Position numbers and translations under genes: made by a program
Notes under the pieces: generated by a model
Seen by the model: the letters and a program-made list of their open reading frames with translations, nothing else
The model's database searches: none
Told to the model about the DNA's origin: nothing
Assembly: GCF_013340305.1 (NCBI RefSeq)
Contig: NZ_BLVP01000001.1
Span: 558,001-622,000 of the forward strand
Direction of reading: 5' to 3'
Length of the DNA stretch: 64,000 bases
Source of the DNA: Desulfovibrio psychrotolerans
Lineage (GTDB): Bacteria; Desulfobacterota; Desulfovibrionia; Desulfovibrionales; Desulfovibrionaceae
In this document: positions 52,726 through 61,207 of the stretch, piece by piece
Layout of the letters: each line of letters starts with the position of its first letter
Position numbering within the stretch: the first letter of the stretch is position 1

Positions 52726-52759
52726 GGCCCGGCCCGGATTCTTCCGGACCGGGCCTTTT
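52726..52759 (+). terminator. Terminator after htpX
   Basis: GGCCCGGCCCGG (52726-52737) and CCGGACCGGGCC (52744-52755), one mismatch, 6-nt loop, then TTTT. Confidence 0.85.
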
Positions 52760-52777
52760 CGTGTGGTCAGTCTGCCG

Positions 52778-53437
52778 CTATGCGTTCTCGTGTATCCAGC
52801 GCTCCAGCATCTGCTTCAGGTCCGCAGGGGCGGGGCCGCCATAAGGCTTGCCGTGTCTGCCCTGTGCTTTCGGGGGCATTCCTGCATTCCCGCCAGCATG
52901 GCCGGGGCCGTCACCCATGGCCTCCGGTGCAGGGGCATGCATCCCGGGCCCCTTCTGCATGGCTCCGCGTTCCGGTTCCCCCCCGGGCTGCATGCGGGCC
53001 TTGAACCGTGCGCGCACGTCGTCCACCCGGGCGCGCTGCGCATCCGTGAGCACGCTGCGAAAAGACGCCACAAACCGAACCCCCTGCAGCATCCGCTCCT
53101 CACGTTCCGCGCCTTCCTCGCGCATCAGGGCGCGCACCGTCTCCACATCGCCTTTCTCCGCCGCCTCACGCAATGCTTCCATACGCTTGAACCGCGCCTC
53201 CGCCCCCTGCTCGGCCTTATCCATGTCCGCAATGCGTGCCTTGAACAACTCCGTCATCTTCCCTTTCTGCGTGGCAGAAAGGTCCAGCCAGTCCAACGCC
53301 GCCACCAGACTGCTTTCCATCATCCCCGGCCCGCCCGCAGGCATTCCGGGTGTCATCCCGTGAACAGGTCCATTGGGGTATGCATTCCCCGCACTCACCA
53401 CCAGCAATAAGATCGCTGCAAACAGTAACTTCTTCAT
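52778..53437 (-). CDS. Spy/CpxP-like periplasmic protein (1)
   Basis: 219 residues from the ATG at 53437 (AAGGAG 8 nt upstream). Signal peptide (MKKLLFAAILLLVVSAGNA). A helical core of about 120 residues includes two LT-x2-Q-like motifs (LSATQKGKMTELFKARIADM and LTDAQRARVDDVRARFKARM), as in CpxP/Spy chaperones. The C-terminal tail is rich in Gly, Met, His and Pro (HAPAPEAMGDGPGHAGG...), a possible metal-binding tail. Probably a periplasmic stress chaperone. Its own promoter must lie upstream, separated from the ECF operon by a terminator. Confidence 0.8.
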   Translation of the reverse strand: MKKLLFAAILLLVVSAGNAYPNGPVHGMTPGMPAGGPGMMESSLVAALDWLDLSATQKGKMTELFKARIADMDKAEQGAEARFKRMEALREAAEKGDVETVRALMREEGAEREERMLQGVRFVASFRSVLTDAQRARVDDVRARFKARMQPGGEPERGAMQKGPGMHAPAPEAMGDGPGHAGGNAGMPPKAQGRHGKPYGGPAPADLKQMLERWIHENA

Positions 53438-53786
53438 AACAAAACTCCTTGCGTGTATCATAAATTGCATTTTGCGCACAAAAGTCGCGCCTACACACAA
53501 AGACGCATCATTCTACACATGTGTTACATAAAAAAAGCGGCTCTGCATGGGGAGAATGCAGAGCCGCAATATACTATGGCCAAAAAACACATTACCCGTG
53601 AGAGGAGAGACATATGCGCACAGCGCACACCGGGCATGTGTTCTTCGGCCTTGCAACCAAGACGCGCACAAAACCACGGCGGTTACACAAAAAACTCAGC
53701 CTGCTCTTCAGGCACCATCGCCCCTGCCGTACCCACCTCACGTGCCGCACCCACCTCACGCCCCGCACCCACCTCACGTGCCGTAG
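53438..53786. other. Intergenic region with terminator and repeat
   Basis: 349 bases between the two Spy-like genes: promoter region for Spy-like 1, terminator 53537-53567, and a 9/18-bp repeat tract. Confidence 0.6.
53537..53567 (-). terminator. Terminator of the ECF operon
   Basis: GCGGCTCTGCAT (53537-53548) and ATGCAGAGCCGC (53556-53567), perfect 12-bp stem, 7-nt loop; on the minus strand it is followed by a T run (plus-strand AAAAAAA). Confidence 0.85.
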
Positions 53787-53787
53787 C
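53725..53787. repeat. Tandem repeat, seven 9-bp units (18-bp super-unit) at a stop codon
   Basis: TGCCGTACC, CACCTCACG, TGCCGCACC, CACCTCACG, CCCCGCACC, CACCTCACG, TGCCGTAGC. It ends at the stop codon of Spy-like gene 2. Confidence 0.95.
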
Positions 53788-54218
53788 TACTTGGCAGGCG
53801 GAGGCAGCTCAAACATCGGCGGTGGCGGTCCGTCATGCCTGTTGCGCCGCTCCTCCATGCGCCTGTCAAACTCTTCCAGCAACACCAGCTGTTCCGGCGT
53901 AAGATGCACGCGCACCCGCTCCATGGCTTGCGCAAACAAAGCCTTCATCTGCGGTTCCACAGTGCGGCGTATGGCATCACCCTGCTCCCAAGCTTCCTCA
54001 AAGTCAGGGCGGATAAGGACCACCTGCTCCGGAGTCAGTTTCAGTTCCCGCTCAAAATGCTCCCATATGCGCACCTTAAAGTCGCCGGGGGGAGGAAATC
54101 CCGGTCCCTGAGCCCGCTGCCACACATGCATGCCAAAAGCACCCACCACAATGCCGGAAATCAGCAGGGCAAGTGCGGCACAATAGTGCCTGAGAGGGGT
54201 AGAATGAGATAAACGCAT
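53787..54218 (-). CDS. Spy/CpxP-like periplasmic protein (2)
   Basis: 143 residues. A membrane anchor or signal (about 12-29) and then a helical domain: FKVRIWEHFERELKLTPEQVVLIRPDFEEAW and VRVHLTPEQLVLLEEFDRRMEERR contain two LTPEQ motifs typical of the Spy/CpxP and zinc-resistance families. The tail is Pro-rich (DGPPPPMFELPPP). It ends the ECF sigma operon and likely acts as its periplasmic sensor or effector. Confidence 0.85.
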   Translation of the reverse strand: MRLSHSTPLRHYCAALALLISGIVVGAFGMHVWQRAQGPGFPPPGDFKVRIWEHFERELKLTPEQVVLIRPDFEEAWEQGDAIRRTVEPQMKALFAQAMERVRVHLTPEQLVLLEEFDRRMEERRNRHDGPPPPMFELPPPAK

Positions 54219-54229
54219 GTCATGCCTCG

Positions 54230-54556
54230 TTAAAATTCAAGATAATACAGGGCAAAAAGTCCGGCAGGGTCTTCCAGCAGACCGGAAAGAGCACGCTCTA
54301 TGAGCACGCCGTGCCCCATGGTGCCGGAAACAAGAAAGAGCACCAGGGCAGCCATGCACGCCACCGCAGAAAAAGAATACGCCCTGCGGGCAAAGCCCAT
54401 CCAGCCGTCGTCCAGAGAAAGGAAAAAGACATCGTCCATAACGGACGCCACAAGCCCCGTGCCCGAAGCATATTCCAACCGTACCGCCGCATCCGTCCGC
54501 CCGTGGGCGTGGACATGCCGCAGAAACATCATGAACCGTTCCAGACGATCAGTCAT
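54230..54556 (-). CDS. Putative anti-sigma factor, one membrane helix
   Basis: 108 residues. N-terminal soluble part begins MTDRLERFMMFLRHVHAHGRTDAAVRLEYASG, then one hydrophobic segment (AVACMAALVLFLVSGTMG, about 64-81) and a short periplasmic tail. Overlaps the sigma gene by 8 nt and precedes a Spy-like gene, which is the expected place for an anti-sigma factor. No zinc-binding anti-sigma motif is visible, so the role is inferred from position. Confidence 0.65.
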   Translation of the reverse strand: MTDRLERFMMFLRHVHAHGRTDAAVRLEYASGTGLVASVMDDVFFLSLDDGWMGFARRAYSFSAVACMAALVLFLVSGTMGHGVLIERALSGLLEDPAGLFALYYLEF

Positions 54557-55139
54557 AGTCCACCTCCGTAATTCCGGCCCTTCCGAGTATATCCTTGAGT
54601 TTCCTGCGCGCCCTCAGTGCCCGGACCTTCACGTTCACCTGCGTCCAGCCGAGCAGGTCAGCCGCTTCTGCCACGCTTTTCTCCTCAAGGGCGGTAAGGG
54701 TTACTACCATCCTGTCTTCCGGCGAAAGCTGCCCCATGGCCCACCGCAGCACCTCCTGTGCCTCGGCCTTTCCGGCTTCCGACTGATAGGTGCGCATGGC
54801 AGTATCCGCCATCACGCGGTCCATCAGTTCCACCGAATCCATGGACAGGTTCCCCGCCCCCACCTCGCGGGAACGATACTGTTCCCGCCAGAAGTCATAG
54901 CAGCACCGCACCGCTATCCGGGCAAGCCAACCGGCAAACCTGTCTCCGCCCTTGTAGGAAGCCAGCCCGCGATACGCGTTCACAAAGGCATCGTGAGCCA
55001 CTTCTTCCGCCCGGTCATAAGGAACATGCCCGGCCACAATACGGGCCACATGCCGCCTGTGCCGGGTCACAAGCGATTCAAAAGCGTTCACGTCACCGCG
55101 CAACACATTCTGCACAATAATATCATCTGGCAAAGACAA
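54549..55139 (-). CDS. ECF sigma factor
   Basis: 196 residues from a TTG start at 55139 with GAGG 8 nt upstream. Region 2: LVTRHRRHVARIVAGHVPYDRAEEVAHDAFVNAYRGLASYKGGDRFAGWLARIAVRCCYDFWRE, region 4: LSPEDRMVVTLTALEEKSVAEAADLLGWTQVNVKVRALRARRKLK. The gene order sigma, anti-sigma, two-helix LTPEQ proteins resembles envelope- and metal-stress ECF systems (CnrH/ZraP-like themes). It likely activates its own operon; the recognised promoter is not identified. Confidence 0.9.
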   Translation of the reverse strand: MSLPDDIIVQNVLRGDVNAFESLVTRHRRHVARIVAGHVPYDRAEEVAHDAFVNAYRGLASYKGGDRFAGWLARIAVRCCYDFWREQYRSREVGAGNLSMDSVELMDRVMADTAMRTYQSEAGKAEAQEVLRWAMGQLSPEDRMVVTLTALEEKSVAEAADLLGWTQVNVKVRALRARRKLKDILGRAGITEVDYD

Positions 55140-55284
55140 CGCAGTACCTCTGTTTCGGACAATCAGTCATGGGCAATCCGGTGACTACCCCTTAGACGAT
55201 ACCCGCCCGGCAGAGGTTACACGGCACAGGGCAAAAAGACCATGGTGCACAGCACCCGCACCGCACCTTCCTCAGGCCGCTCCT

Positions 55285-55316
55285 GCAAAAAACCCCGCAC
55301 GGGCAACCATGCGGGG
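55285..55316 (-). terminator. Terminator after dxs
   Basis: CCCCGCA (55293-55299) and TGCGGGG (55310-55316); on the minus strand TTTTTT follows the stem. It ends the long minus-strand isoprenoid/housekeeping run. Confidence 0.75.
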
Positions 55317-55413
55317 CGTCTGTAGTATACTGCGCGCACCAAGTACATCAGGCATAGTAAAGGCATAAGGCGCACCGCGGCCACCGGGCGCATCAGCTGC
55401 CCCCGGCATCAGC

Positions 55414-57318
55414 TTATTCGAGCATAGAACGCAGGGTGGCGGCAATGCCGCACTTGTCTATGCCGAGCATGGCGCGCAACTCCTTCTGCAGACCGTGTTC
55501 CACAAAGGCATCCGGCACACCCAGCCTGCGCACGGTCAGCCCGTTCAGAGCATCATTGTCCGCCAAAAATTCCAGTACACCCGATGAAAAACCGCCTATC
55601 AGGGCATTTTCCTCAATAAGCAGCAGTTTCTCATGGCTGCGGGCTATTTCCAGCAACTGCTGTTCCGGCAGAGGCTTCACGCAGCGTGCGTTGAACACCG
55701 TGACCTGAACCCCCGTCTGGGCAGCCACCTCACGGGATGCCTCCAGCGCGGGATGCACACGCGACCCCACCACAACAACCGCCACCTTGCTCCCCTGCTC
55801 CAGCACCTCGCCTGTGCCGATGGGGAATATGAGCGGCATGGCCCGCAACGGCACGCCGTATCCGGCTCCACGGGGATACCGTATAGCCACGGGACCGTTG
55901 TGCGCAAGCGCCGTCGCCATGCAGTCCGCCAGTTCGGATTCGTTGCCCGGCACCAGCACCACCAGATTGGGAATATGCCGCAGGTAGCTCAGGTCGAACA
56001 CGCCGTGGTGGGTGGGTCCGTCTTCGCCCACAAGCCCGCAACGGTCCAGACAGAACACCACAGGCAGGTTCTGCAGACACACGTCGTGCACTATCTGGTC
56101 ATAGGAGCGCTGCAGAAAGGTGGAATATATGGCCACAAAGGGCCTCAGTCCCTGCGTGGCAAGTCCGGCGGCAAAGGTCACGGCGTGCTGCTCGCATATG
56201 CCCACATCCACAAACCGTTCGGGAAACTGCTCCGCAAAGCAGGCTGTTCCCGTTCCTTCCGGCATGGCGGCTGTAATGGCGATAATGCGCTTGTCCGCGC
56301 GCGCCATGCGGCACAGGGCAGAGCCGAACACATCGGTATAGCTGGGCAGATTGCTCAGCGCGGCAAATTTTTTGGCCTGCCCCGTTTCCGGCTCAAACTG
56401 GCCCACTCCGTGAAAATATGTGGGGTTGGACTCCGCAGGCGGATACCCCTTGCCCTTCTGGGTCATCACATGGAGCAGCACCGGCTCATCAAGCTCCTTG
56501 CACAGCTCAAATGCCCGCTGCAAATCCTTTATGCTGTGCCCGTTCACCGGCCCCATGTAGTTGAAATGAAAGGCTTCAAACAGCATTCCGGGGGTGAAGA
56601 AGCTCTTCAGGCTGTGCTCACTGCGCTTGGCATAATTAAGCATTTCCTCGCCTATACCGGGCACGGACCCCAGCACCGTCTCCACATCCTTCTTGAACCG
56701 GCGCACCCAGCGCGAGGAAAGATTGCGCGACAGAAAATGAGACAGGGCACCCACGTTGCGGGAAATGGACATCTCGTTGTCATTAAGAATGACCAGCAGC
56801 TTGCGGTCCATATGGCCCGCCTGATTCAAGCCCTCAAACGCCAGCCCCGCCGTCATGGAACCGTCGCCGATAACCGCCATCACCTCGTGCTTTGCGCAGG
56901 CAAGGTCGCGTGCCATAGCCATGCCCAGCGCGGCGGAAATGGATGTGGAAGAATGCCCCACGCCAAAATGGTCATACGGGCTTTCAGACATCTTGGGAAA
57001 ACCGCTCACGCCGCCCTTGGTGCGCAGGGTGTGAAAACAGTCGCTGCGTCCGGTAAGCAGTTTCCACGCATACGCCTGGTGCCCCACGTCCCAGACAACC
57101 TTGTCTTCCTCAAAATTAAAGCAGGAGAGCATGGCAACGGTAAGCTCCACAACGCCCAGCGAAGGGGCAAGGTGGCCGCCGTTATGCGACACGGCCTGTA
57201 TAATGGCCTGTCGCAACTCCGCTGCCAGTTGTTCAAGCTGCACCGCATCAAACGACTGAACATCCCGGGGCGACCGTATGGTTCCCAGCAGCCCTTTCGG
57301 CATTCCCGATCCTGTCAT
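55414..57318 (-). CDS. dxs: 1-deoxy-D-xylulose-5-phosphate synthase
   Basis: About 634 residues; start set at ATG 57318, with ATG 57303 (AGGA 6 nt upstream) also possible. TPP-binding GDGSMTAGLAFEGLNQAG with the LNDNEMSISRNVG motif, the SHNGGHLAPSLGVVELT N-terminal region, PTHHGVFDLSY and the C-terminal transketolase-like domains are complete. Condenses pyruvate and glyceraldehyde-3-phosphate, the first step of the MEP isoprenoid pathway. It is the last gene of the run that also holds ispA and, further upstream, ispG. Confidence 0.96.
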   Translation of the reverse strand: MTGSGMPKGLLGTIRSPRDVQSFDAVQLEQLAAELRQAIIQAVSHNGGHLAPSLGVVELTVAMLSCFNFEEDKVVWDVGHQAYAWKLLTGRSDCFHTLRTKGGVSGFPKMSESPYDHFGVGHSSTSISAALGMAMARDLACAKHEVMAVIGDGSMTAGLAFEGLNQAGHMDRKLLVILNDNEMSISRNVGALSHFLSRNLSSRWVRRFKKDVETVLGSVPGIGEEMLNYAKRSEHSLKSFFTPGMLFEAFHFNYMGPVNGHSIKDLQRAFELCKELDEPVLLHVMTQKGKGYPPAESNPTYFHGVGQFEPETGQAKKFAALSNLPSYTDVFGSALCRMARADKRIIAITAAMPEGTGTACFAEQFPERFVDVGICEQHAVTFAAGLATQGLRPFVAIYSTFLQRSYDQIVHDVCLQNLPVVFCLDRCGLVGEDGPTHHGVFDLSYLRHIPNLVVLVPGNESELADCMATALAHNGPVAIRYPRGAGYGVPLRAMPLIFPIGTGEVLEQGSKVAVVVVGSRVHPALEASREVAAQTGVQVTVFNARCVKPLPEQQLLEIARSHEKLLLIEENALIGGFSSGVLEFLADNDALNGLTVRRLGVPDAFVEHGLQKELRAMLGIDKCGIAATLRSMLE

Positions 57319-57447
57319 GCACACATCCCGCACAATAGCTATCTTCCTGATTTCCTGTACTCAACTCTTCAGCAAACAGCTGCGCCAAACCGCATTGCAC
57401 GGGTCAGCAGCCACGACAATCTGCTACGCACAGAGCAACTTACGCGC

Positions 57448-58344
57448 TTACGATACCCTGTCAACAATGTATTGCGCCAGCGAACGCAGGAAGTCCGCAT
57501 CACCGCCCGAATAGGGCCGCAGATGCTCCACCGCCCTGTCAACATGCTCCTGCGCTATCTCCCGGCTCCGGGCAATGCCCAAAAGACTGGGGTAGGTTGT
57601 CTTGCCCTGCGCGGCATCGCTGCCCACGGGCTTGCCCAGTTGCGCCTCATCGCCCACTTCATCCAGAATATCGTCCACAATCTGAAACGCCGCGCCAATA
57701 GATTCGCCGTACACACGCAGCCGCCGCACATCGTCCCCGTCCGCCCCGGCAAGCATCGCCCCGCTCACGCAGGCGGCGCGGATAAGCGCCCCGGTCTTCA
57801 TGGCGTGCATGCCGCGCAATTCGTCGTAAGAAACACCGCTCCGGGCCGTATAGTCCATATCCAGATGCTGGCCGCCCACCATGCCGCCGGAACCTGCCGC
57901 CACGGCCATTTCCGTCATGGCCCGCACAACCCTGTCCGCCGGAACGGTTTCGGCAACTGTTCCCATCAGCGCAAACGCCTCGGTCAGCAGTCCGTCCCCT
58001 GCAAGTATGGCTGTGGCTTCCCCAAACATCTTGTGGTTGGAAGGCTTGCCCCGCCGCAGGTCATCGTCATCCATGGCGGGCAGGTCATCGTGGATGAGCG
58101 AATAGGTGTGAATGCACTCTATGCCCGCCGCAAACGGCAGCACCGTGCGTCCGTCCAACCCCATCACCCCGGCGGCAGTCATGCACAAGACAGGACGTAG
58201 CCGCTTGCCACCCGCCAGCAGGCTGTACTCCATGGCCTCCAGCAGCCCCTGCGGAATGCCGCGCCCGTGCAGGCAGCGGGCCAGATACGCCTCCACCGTG
58301 CGGGCGCATGCACTCAGCCGTTCCTTAATCTCCTGCGGGGTCAT
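57448..58344 (-). CDS. ispA: Polyprenyl (farnesyl/geranylgeranyl) diphosphate synthase
   Basis: 298 residues from ATG 58344; ATG 58353 and GTG 58359 are alternative starts. First Asp-rich motif [14 protein letters not shown], second DDILD. The region before the first motif is [14 protein letters not shown] with Tyr/Ser five and four residues upstream of it, fitting short-chain (C15/C20) products. Overlaps xseB by about 20 nt and precedes dxs. It makes the prenyl diphosphate precursor for quinones and lipids. Confidence 0.95.
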   Translation of the reverse strand: MTPQEIKERLSACARTVEAYLARCLHGRGIPQGLLEAMEYSLLAGGKRLRPVLCMTAAGVMGLDGRTVLPFAAGIECIHTYSLIHDDLPAMDDDDLRRGKPSNHKMFGEATAILAGDGLLTEAFALMGTVAETVPADRVVRAMTEMAVAAGSGGMVGGQHLDMDYTARSGVSYDELRGMHAMKTGALIRAACVSGAMLAGADGDDVRRLRVYGESIGAAFQIVDDILDEVGDEAQLGKPVGSDAAQGKTTYPSLLGIARSREIAQEHVDRAVEHLRPYSGGDADFLRSLAQYIVDRVS

Positions 58345-58570
58345 CCTCGGCATCCTCACTTACACCAAAGGGTTGCAACGCCCCCTCCGAAAAAAGGGCA
58401 ATCTCGTTCCGCGCTTTCTCCAGCTGATCACGGCAGGCCTTGGCCAGCGCAATACCTTCCTTATACAGGGCCACACCCTTTTCCAAAGGCTGGTCGCCGC
58501 GTTCCAGCTGCTCCACCACGCTCTGCAAACGCTTGAGCTGGTCTTCAAAATTTTCTTTCTTCGCTGCCAT
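58325..58570 (-). CDS. xseB: Exodeoxyribonuclease VII small subunit
   Basis: 81 residues from ATG 58570 (GAGGAG 5-6 nt upstream). [50 protein letters not shown] is the complete XseB domain, a helical hairpin that binds XseA in several copies. The C-terminal tail is acidic ([10 protein letters not shown]). Forms exonuclease VII with XseA, encoded two genes upstream. Confidence 0.95.
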   Translation of the reverse strand: MAAKKENFEDQLKRLQSVVEQLERGDQPLEKGVALYKEGIALAKACRDQLEKARNEIALFSEGALQPFGVSEDAEDDPAGD

Positions 58571-58655
58571 GTTTTTCTCCTCGCCGTGCGCCGCATGCCT
58601 GCGTCCGCCCGCCGTCACATGCCGCACCAGCGGCTGCTGTTCTGTCCGGCGCCGC

Positions 58656-59669
58656 CTACTCTGCGGCAAGCAGGGGCAGCGGGTCAACCAATTCTCCCTG
58701 AACGGAAAGCCCGAAATGCAGATGCGGCCCCGTCACCCTGCCCGTGCTGCCCACCATGCCCACCACCTCGCCGCGCCGCACCCTGTCACCGGGAGCCACG
58801 CCTATGGCGGACAGATGAAAATACATGCTCACCACACCCTGACCATGATCTATGTAAACGGACTTTCCTGCAAAAAAATGATCCTCCGCCAGCACCACTT
58901 CACCGTCTGCGCAGGCGCGAATGGCTGTCCCCTCCGCGCCGCGCAGGTCCACTCCCATATGGGGCTTGCGCGGCTTGCCGTTAAAATAGCGCGTCAGCCC
59001 GTAAGCGCTGGAAACCTGTCCCGGCACCGGACGCAGCATGGGCAGCTCCCACTGCCGCAGCACCTCCATACGGGAAAGCGCCGCCACTACCCGCGCACGC
59101 TCAGCGGCATGGCGGTCCAGATCGTCCTGCGCCACTTCCACATACTTGCGGTCCACGTTCAGGTGCTGCTCCGGATACTGTCTGGAAAGCAGAGACAATT
59201 CCCGTTCCACCGTCTCCCGTCCTGCGGCTGTCCGCACAACGGCACGCAGGGTGCGCGGCTCCTGCTCACTGCCATGCGGCACCCCCAGCAGCACTGCACC
59301 GCGCCACGCGCCTTCATGCGCATCCATCTGCACGGGCACCGTCTTCCCATTCCACAGAACGGAAACTTCCGGCGGCTGCCCGTGTTCTCCAGTTGCCGCA
59401 CCGTCATCCCCGGACGATGTCCCGTCTGCCGGATACGGCAAAAGGGGCTGCCCTTTAGTTGCCCATCCGGCAACCACAACCTCCGCCACAAACGGCTGTC
59501 CGGGAAACACCTCCTGCGGCACCGCCAGACTCACCCGTTCCGGACTCTGCGCCCCGGCCCACACAGGAGAAAGAGAAAACAGGCACAGTGCCAGCCCTAT
59601 CAAAACTCCCCGGCACCCCCGACTCCACCGACAGCACCGGCACCACCGGAACATCCCTTCCTTCCGCAC
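58656..59669 (-). CDS. M23 family metallopeptidase
   Basis: 337 residues from GTG 59669, whose ribosome site AAGGAG overlaps the xseA stop; ATG 59654 is the alternative. A Cys/Arg/Trp-rich stretch (about 7-20) encoded by a 9-bp repeat precedes the signal helix (about 22-39). A beta-rich domain of about 150 residues precedes the LytM/M23 domain, which has HMGVDLRG and HLHFGL as zinc-ligand motifs. Degrades peptidoglycan cross-links or activates amidases outside the cytoplasm. Confidence 0.92.
   Translation of the reverse strand: MRKEGMFRWCRCCRWSRGCRGVLIGLALCLFSLSPVWAGAQSPERVSLAVPQEVFPGQPFVAEVVVAGWATKGQPLLPYPADGTSSGDDGAATGEHGQPPEVSVLWNGKTVPVQMDAHEGAWRGAVLLGVPHGSEQEPRTLRAVVRTAAGRETVERELSLLSRQYPEQHLNVDRKYVEVAQDDLDRHAAERARVVAALSRMEVLRQWELPMLRPVPGQVSSAYGLTRYFNGKPRKPHMGVDLRGAEGTAIRACADGEVVLAEDHFFAGKSVYIDHGQGVVSMYFHLSAIGVAPGDRVRRGEVVGMVGSTGRVTGPHLHFGLSVQGELVDPLPLLAAE
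59608..59652. repeat. Tandem repeat, five 9-bp units at the M23 N-terminus
   Basis: CCCCGGCAC, CCCCGACTC, CACCGACAG, CACCGGCAC, CACCGGAAC. In frame; on the coding strand gives the [15 protein letters not shown]-like segment before the signal helix. Confidence 0.9.
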
Positions 59670-59671
59670 GC

Positions 59672-61075
59672 CTACTCCTTCCCTTTTTCCCTACGGGCAA
59701 GGCCCGTCACATCCGCCTGCACCACACCGTCACGCACGGCAATGGTAACCCCATCACCCGGCAGCACCTCTTCCACGCTGCGCAAAAAGGTTCCGTCGCG
59801 CTTGCGCACCAGACTGTACCCCCGCTCAAGCGGACGCATGGGGTCCAGCGCGGCAAGCTGCACGGCAAGCCGCTCAAACACCTGCTCGCCTTTAAAAATC
59901 TTCATGGCGGCTGCCCTGTGCAGGCGTTCACCCAGCGCATCCACGCGCGCCTGCCCCTGCTCAGCCACCTGCGGTCCGAACGCCGCCTTCAGCCTTGCGG
60001 CAACCGCCTGTACACGCCCGTCAGCCCGGACAAAAACTCCCTGCACTCCGCGTTCCAGCCTACCCGTAAATTCCGCCAGCCGCTCATCCAGCCGCCGCAG
60101 CCGTTCGGCAGGAGAAAGCCACGCAAGCCCCCTTCCCAGTGCCGCCACCGTGGCCTCGCGCTCGCGCATGGTACTTTCCCACCGCCGTACAAGACGCATC
60201 TGCAACTCATCCACCGACTGCGCCAGCACCGCCCGCTCCGGCCACAGCATCTGCGCCGCATGGGTCGGTGTGGCGGCCCGCACATCGGCCACAAGGTCCG
60301 CTATGGTCACGTCCACCTCATGCCCGACCCCGGAAATAACCGGCACCCGTGAAGAGAATATGGCGCTGGCCACACGCTCGTCGTTAAACGTCCACAAATC
60401 TTCCAGTGAGCCTCCGCCGCGTATCAGCGCGATAACATCCGCCCAGCCGTGTTCATTGACCTGCTGAATGGCCCGCGCAACTTGCTCCGGTGCGGCATCG
60501 CCCTGCACCAGTGCCGGATACACCCGGATGGAAGCCCCCCAGCCCCGCTCCCCCGCAATACGCAGAAAATCGCGTATGGCAGCCCCCGTAGGAGCCGTTA
60601 CCACCGCCACTCTGGCAGGATGGTAGGGCAGCGGCCGCTTGCGCTGTGCGTCAAAATATCCCTTTTCCGCCAGCGACCGTTTAAGCGCCTCAAACTCCAG
60701 AAACAACCGCCCCAGTCCGGCCTCCTGCGCCACCTCCACCACAAGCTGGTAGCTGCCGCGCGGGGGGTACACGTTCAGCCTGCCCGCGCACATCATCTCC
60801 ATGCCTTCGCGCATGGTCTGGGCAAGGCCGGGGCGCGGCCCCTCCTCATACACTTCGCCCGTCAGGGGATCAAAGCTCTCTTCCCCCCGCTGGTTGCCGC
60901 GAAACCACACGCACCCGAGCAGTGCATCCGCATCGCGCAGGGAAAAATACATATGCCCTGACCCGGCACGGGTAAGGTTGGTCACCTGCCCCCGCACCCA
61001 CACGAACGGATACGTGCCCTCAAGCGTCCGCTTGACGGATTCCGTGAGTTCCCTGACCGTGTAGATGCGGCTCAT
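59672..61075 (-). CDS. xseA: Exodeoxyribonuclease VII large subunit
   Basis: 467 residues. N-terminal OB fold with IYTVRELTESVKRTLEGTYPFVWVRGQVTNL and HMYFSLRDADALLGCVWF, central catalytic domain with VVTAPTGAAIRDFL and VIALIRGGGSLEDLWTFNDERVA, then a long helical region and a C-terminal part. Degrades single-stranded DNA with XseB. The stop overlaps the ribosome binding site of the M23 gene. Confidence 0.96.
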   Translation of the reverse strand: MSRIYTVRELTESVKRTLEGTYPFVWVRGQVTNLTRAGSGHMYFSLRDADALLGCVWFRGNQRGEESFDPLTGEVYEEGPRPGLAQTMREGMEMMCAGRLNVYPPRGSYQLVVEVAQEAGLGRLFLEFEALKRSLAEKGYFDAQRKRPLPYHPARVAVVTAPTGAAIRDFLRIAGERGWGASIRVYPALVQGDAAPEQVARAIQQVNEHGWADVIALIRGGGSLEDLWTFNDERVASAIFSSRVPVISGVGHEVDVTIADLVADVRAATPTHAAQMLWPERAVLAQSVDELQMRLVRRWESTMREREATVAALGRGLAWLSPAERLRRLDERLAEFTGRLERGVQGVFVRADGRVQAVAARLKAAFGPQVAEQGQARVDALGERLHRAAAMKIFKGEQVFERLAVQLAALDPMRPLERGYSLVRKRDGTFLRSVEEVLPGDGVTIAVRDGVVQADVTGLARREKGKE

Positions 61076-61105
61076 GTCCCTGTTCCCGCCGGTTGTCCGT
61101 TCATG

Positions 61106-61141
61106 AAAAACGCTCCCGCCACCCCTTGGGCGGCAGGAGCG
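61106..61141 (-). terminator. Possible terminator after proS
   Basis: On the minus strand CGCTCC-TG-CCGCC, a CAAGGGGT loop and GGCGG-GAGCG pair with a small bulge, followed by TTTTT. It may partly separate proS from xseA. Confidence 0.5.
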
Positions 61142-61207
61142 CGCAAACTCTGCAATGGCCGGATATCCGGGCGCAACGCCTTATGCGGCCCTGCTCCCGG
61201 CGTGCCC

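Noticed and set aside
55633-58200. An 855-aa open frame on the plus strand opposite dxs and ispA
   Set aside because: It mirrors real minus-strand genes of GC-rich codon use, has no recognisable motif and no ribosome binding site. A codon-bias shadow.
58440-60467. A 675-aa open frame opposite the M23 and xseA genes
   Set aside because: Antisense shadow; low-complexity Arg/Pro/Thr-rich translation with no family.
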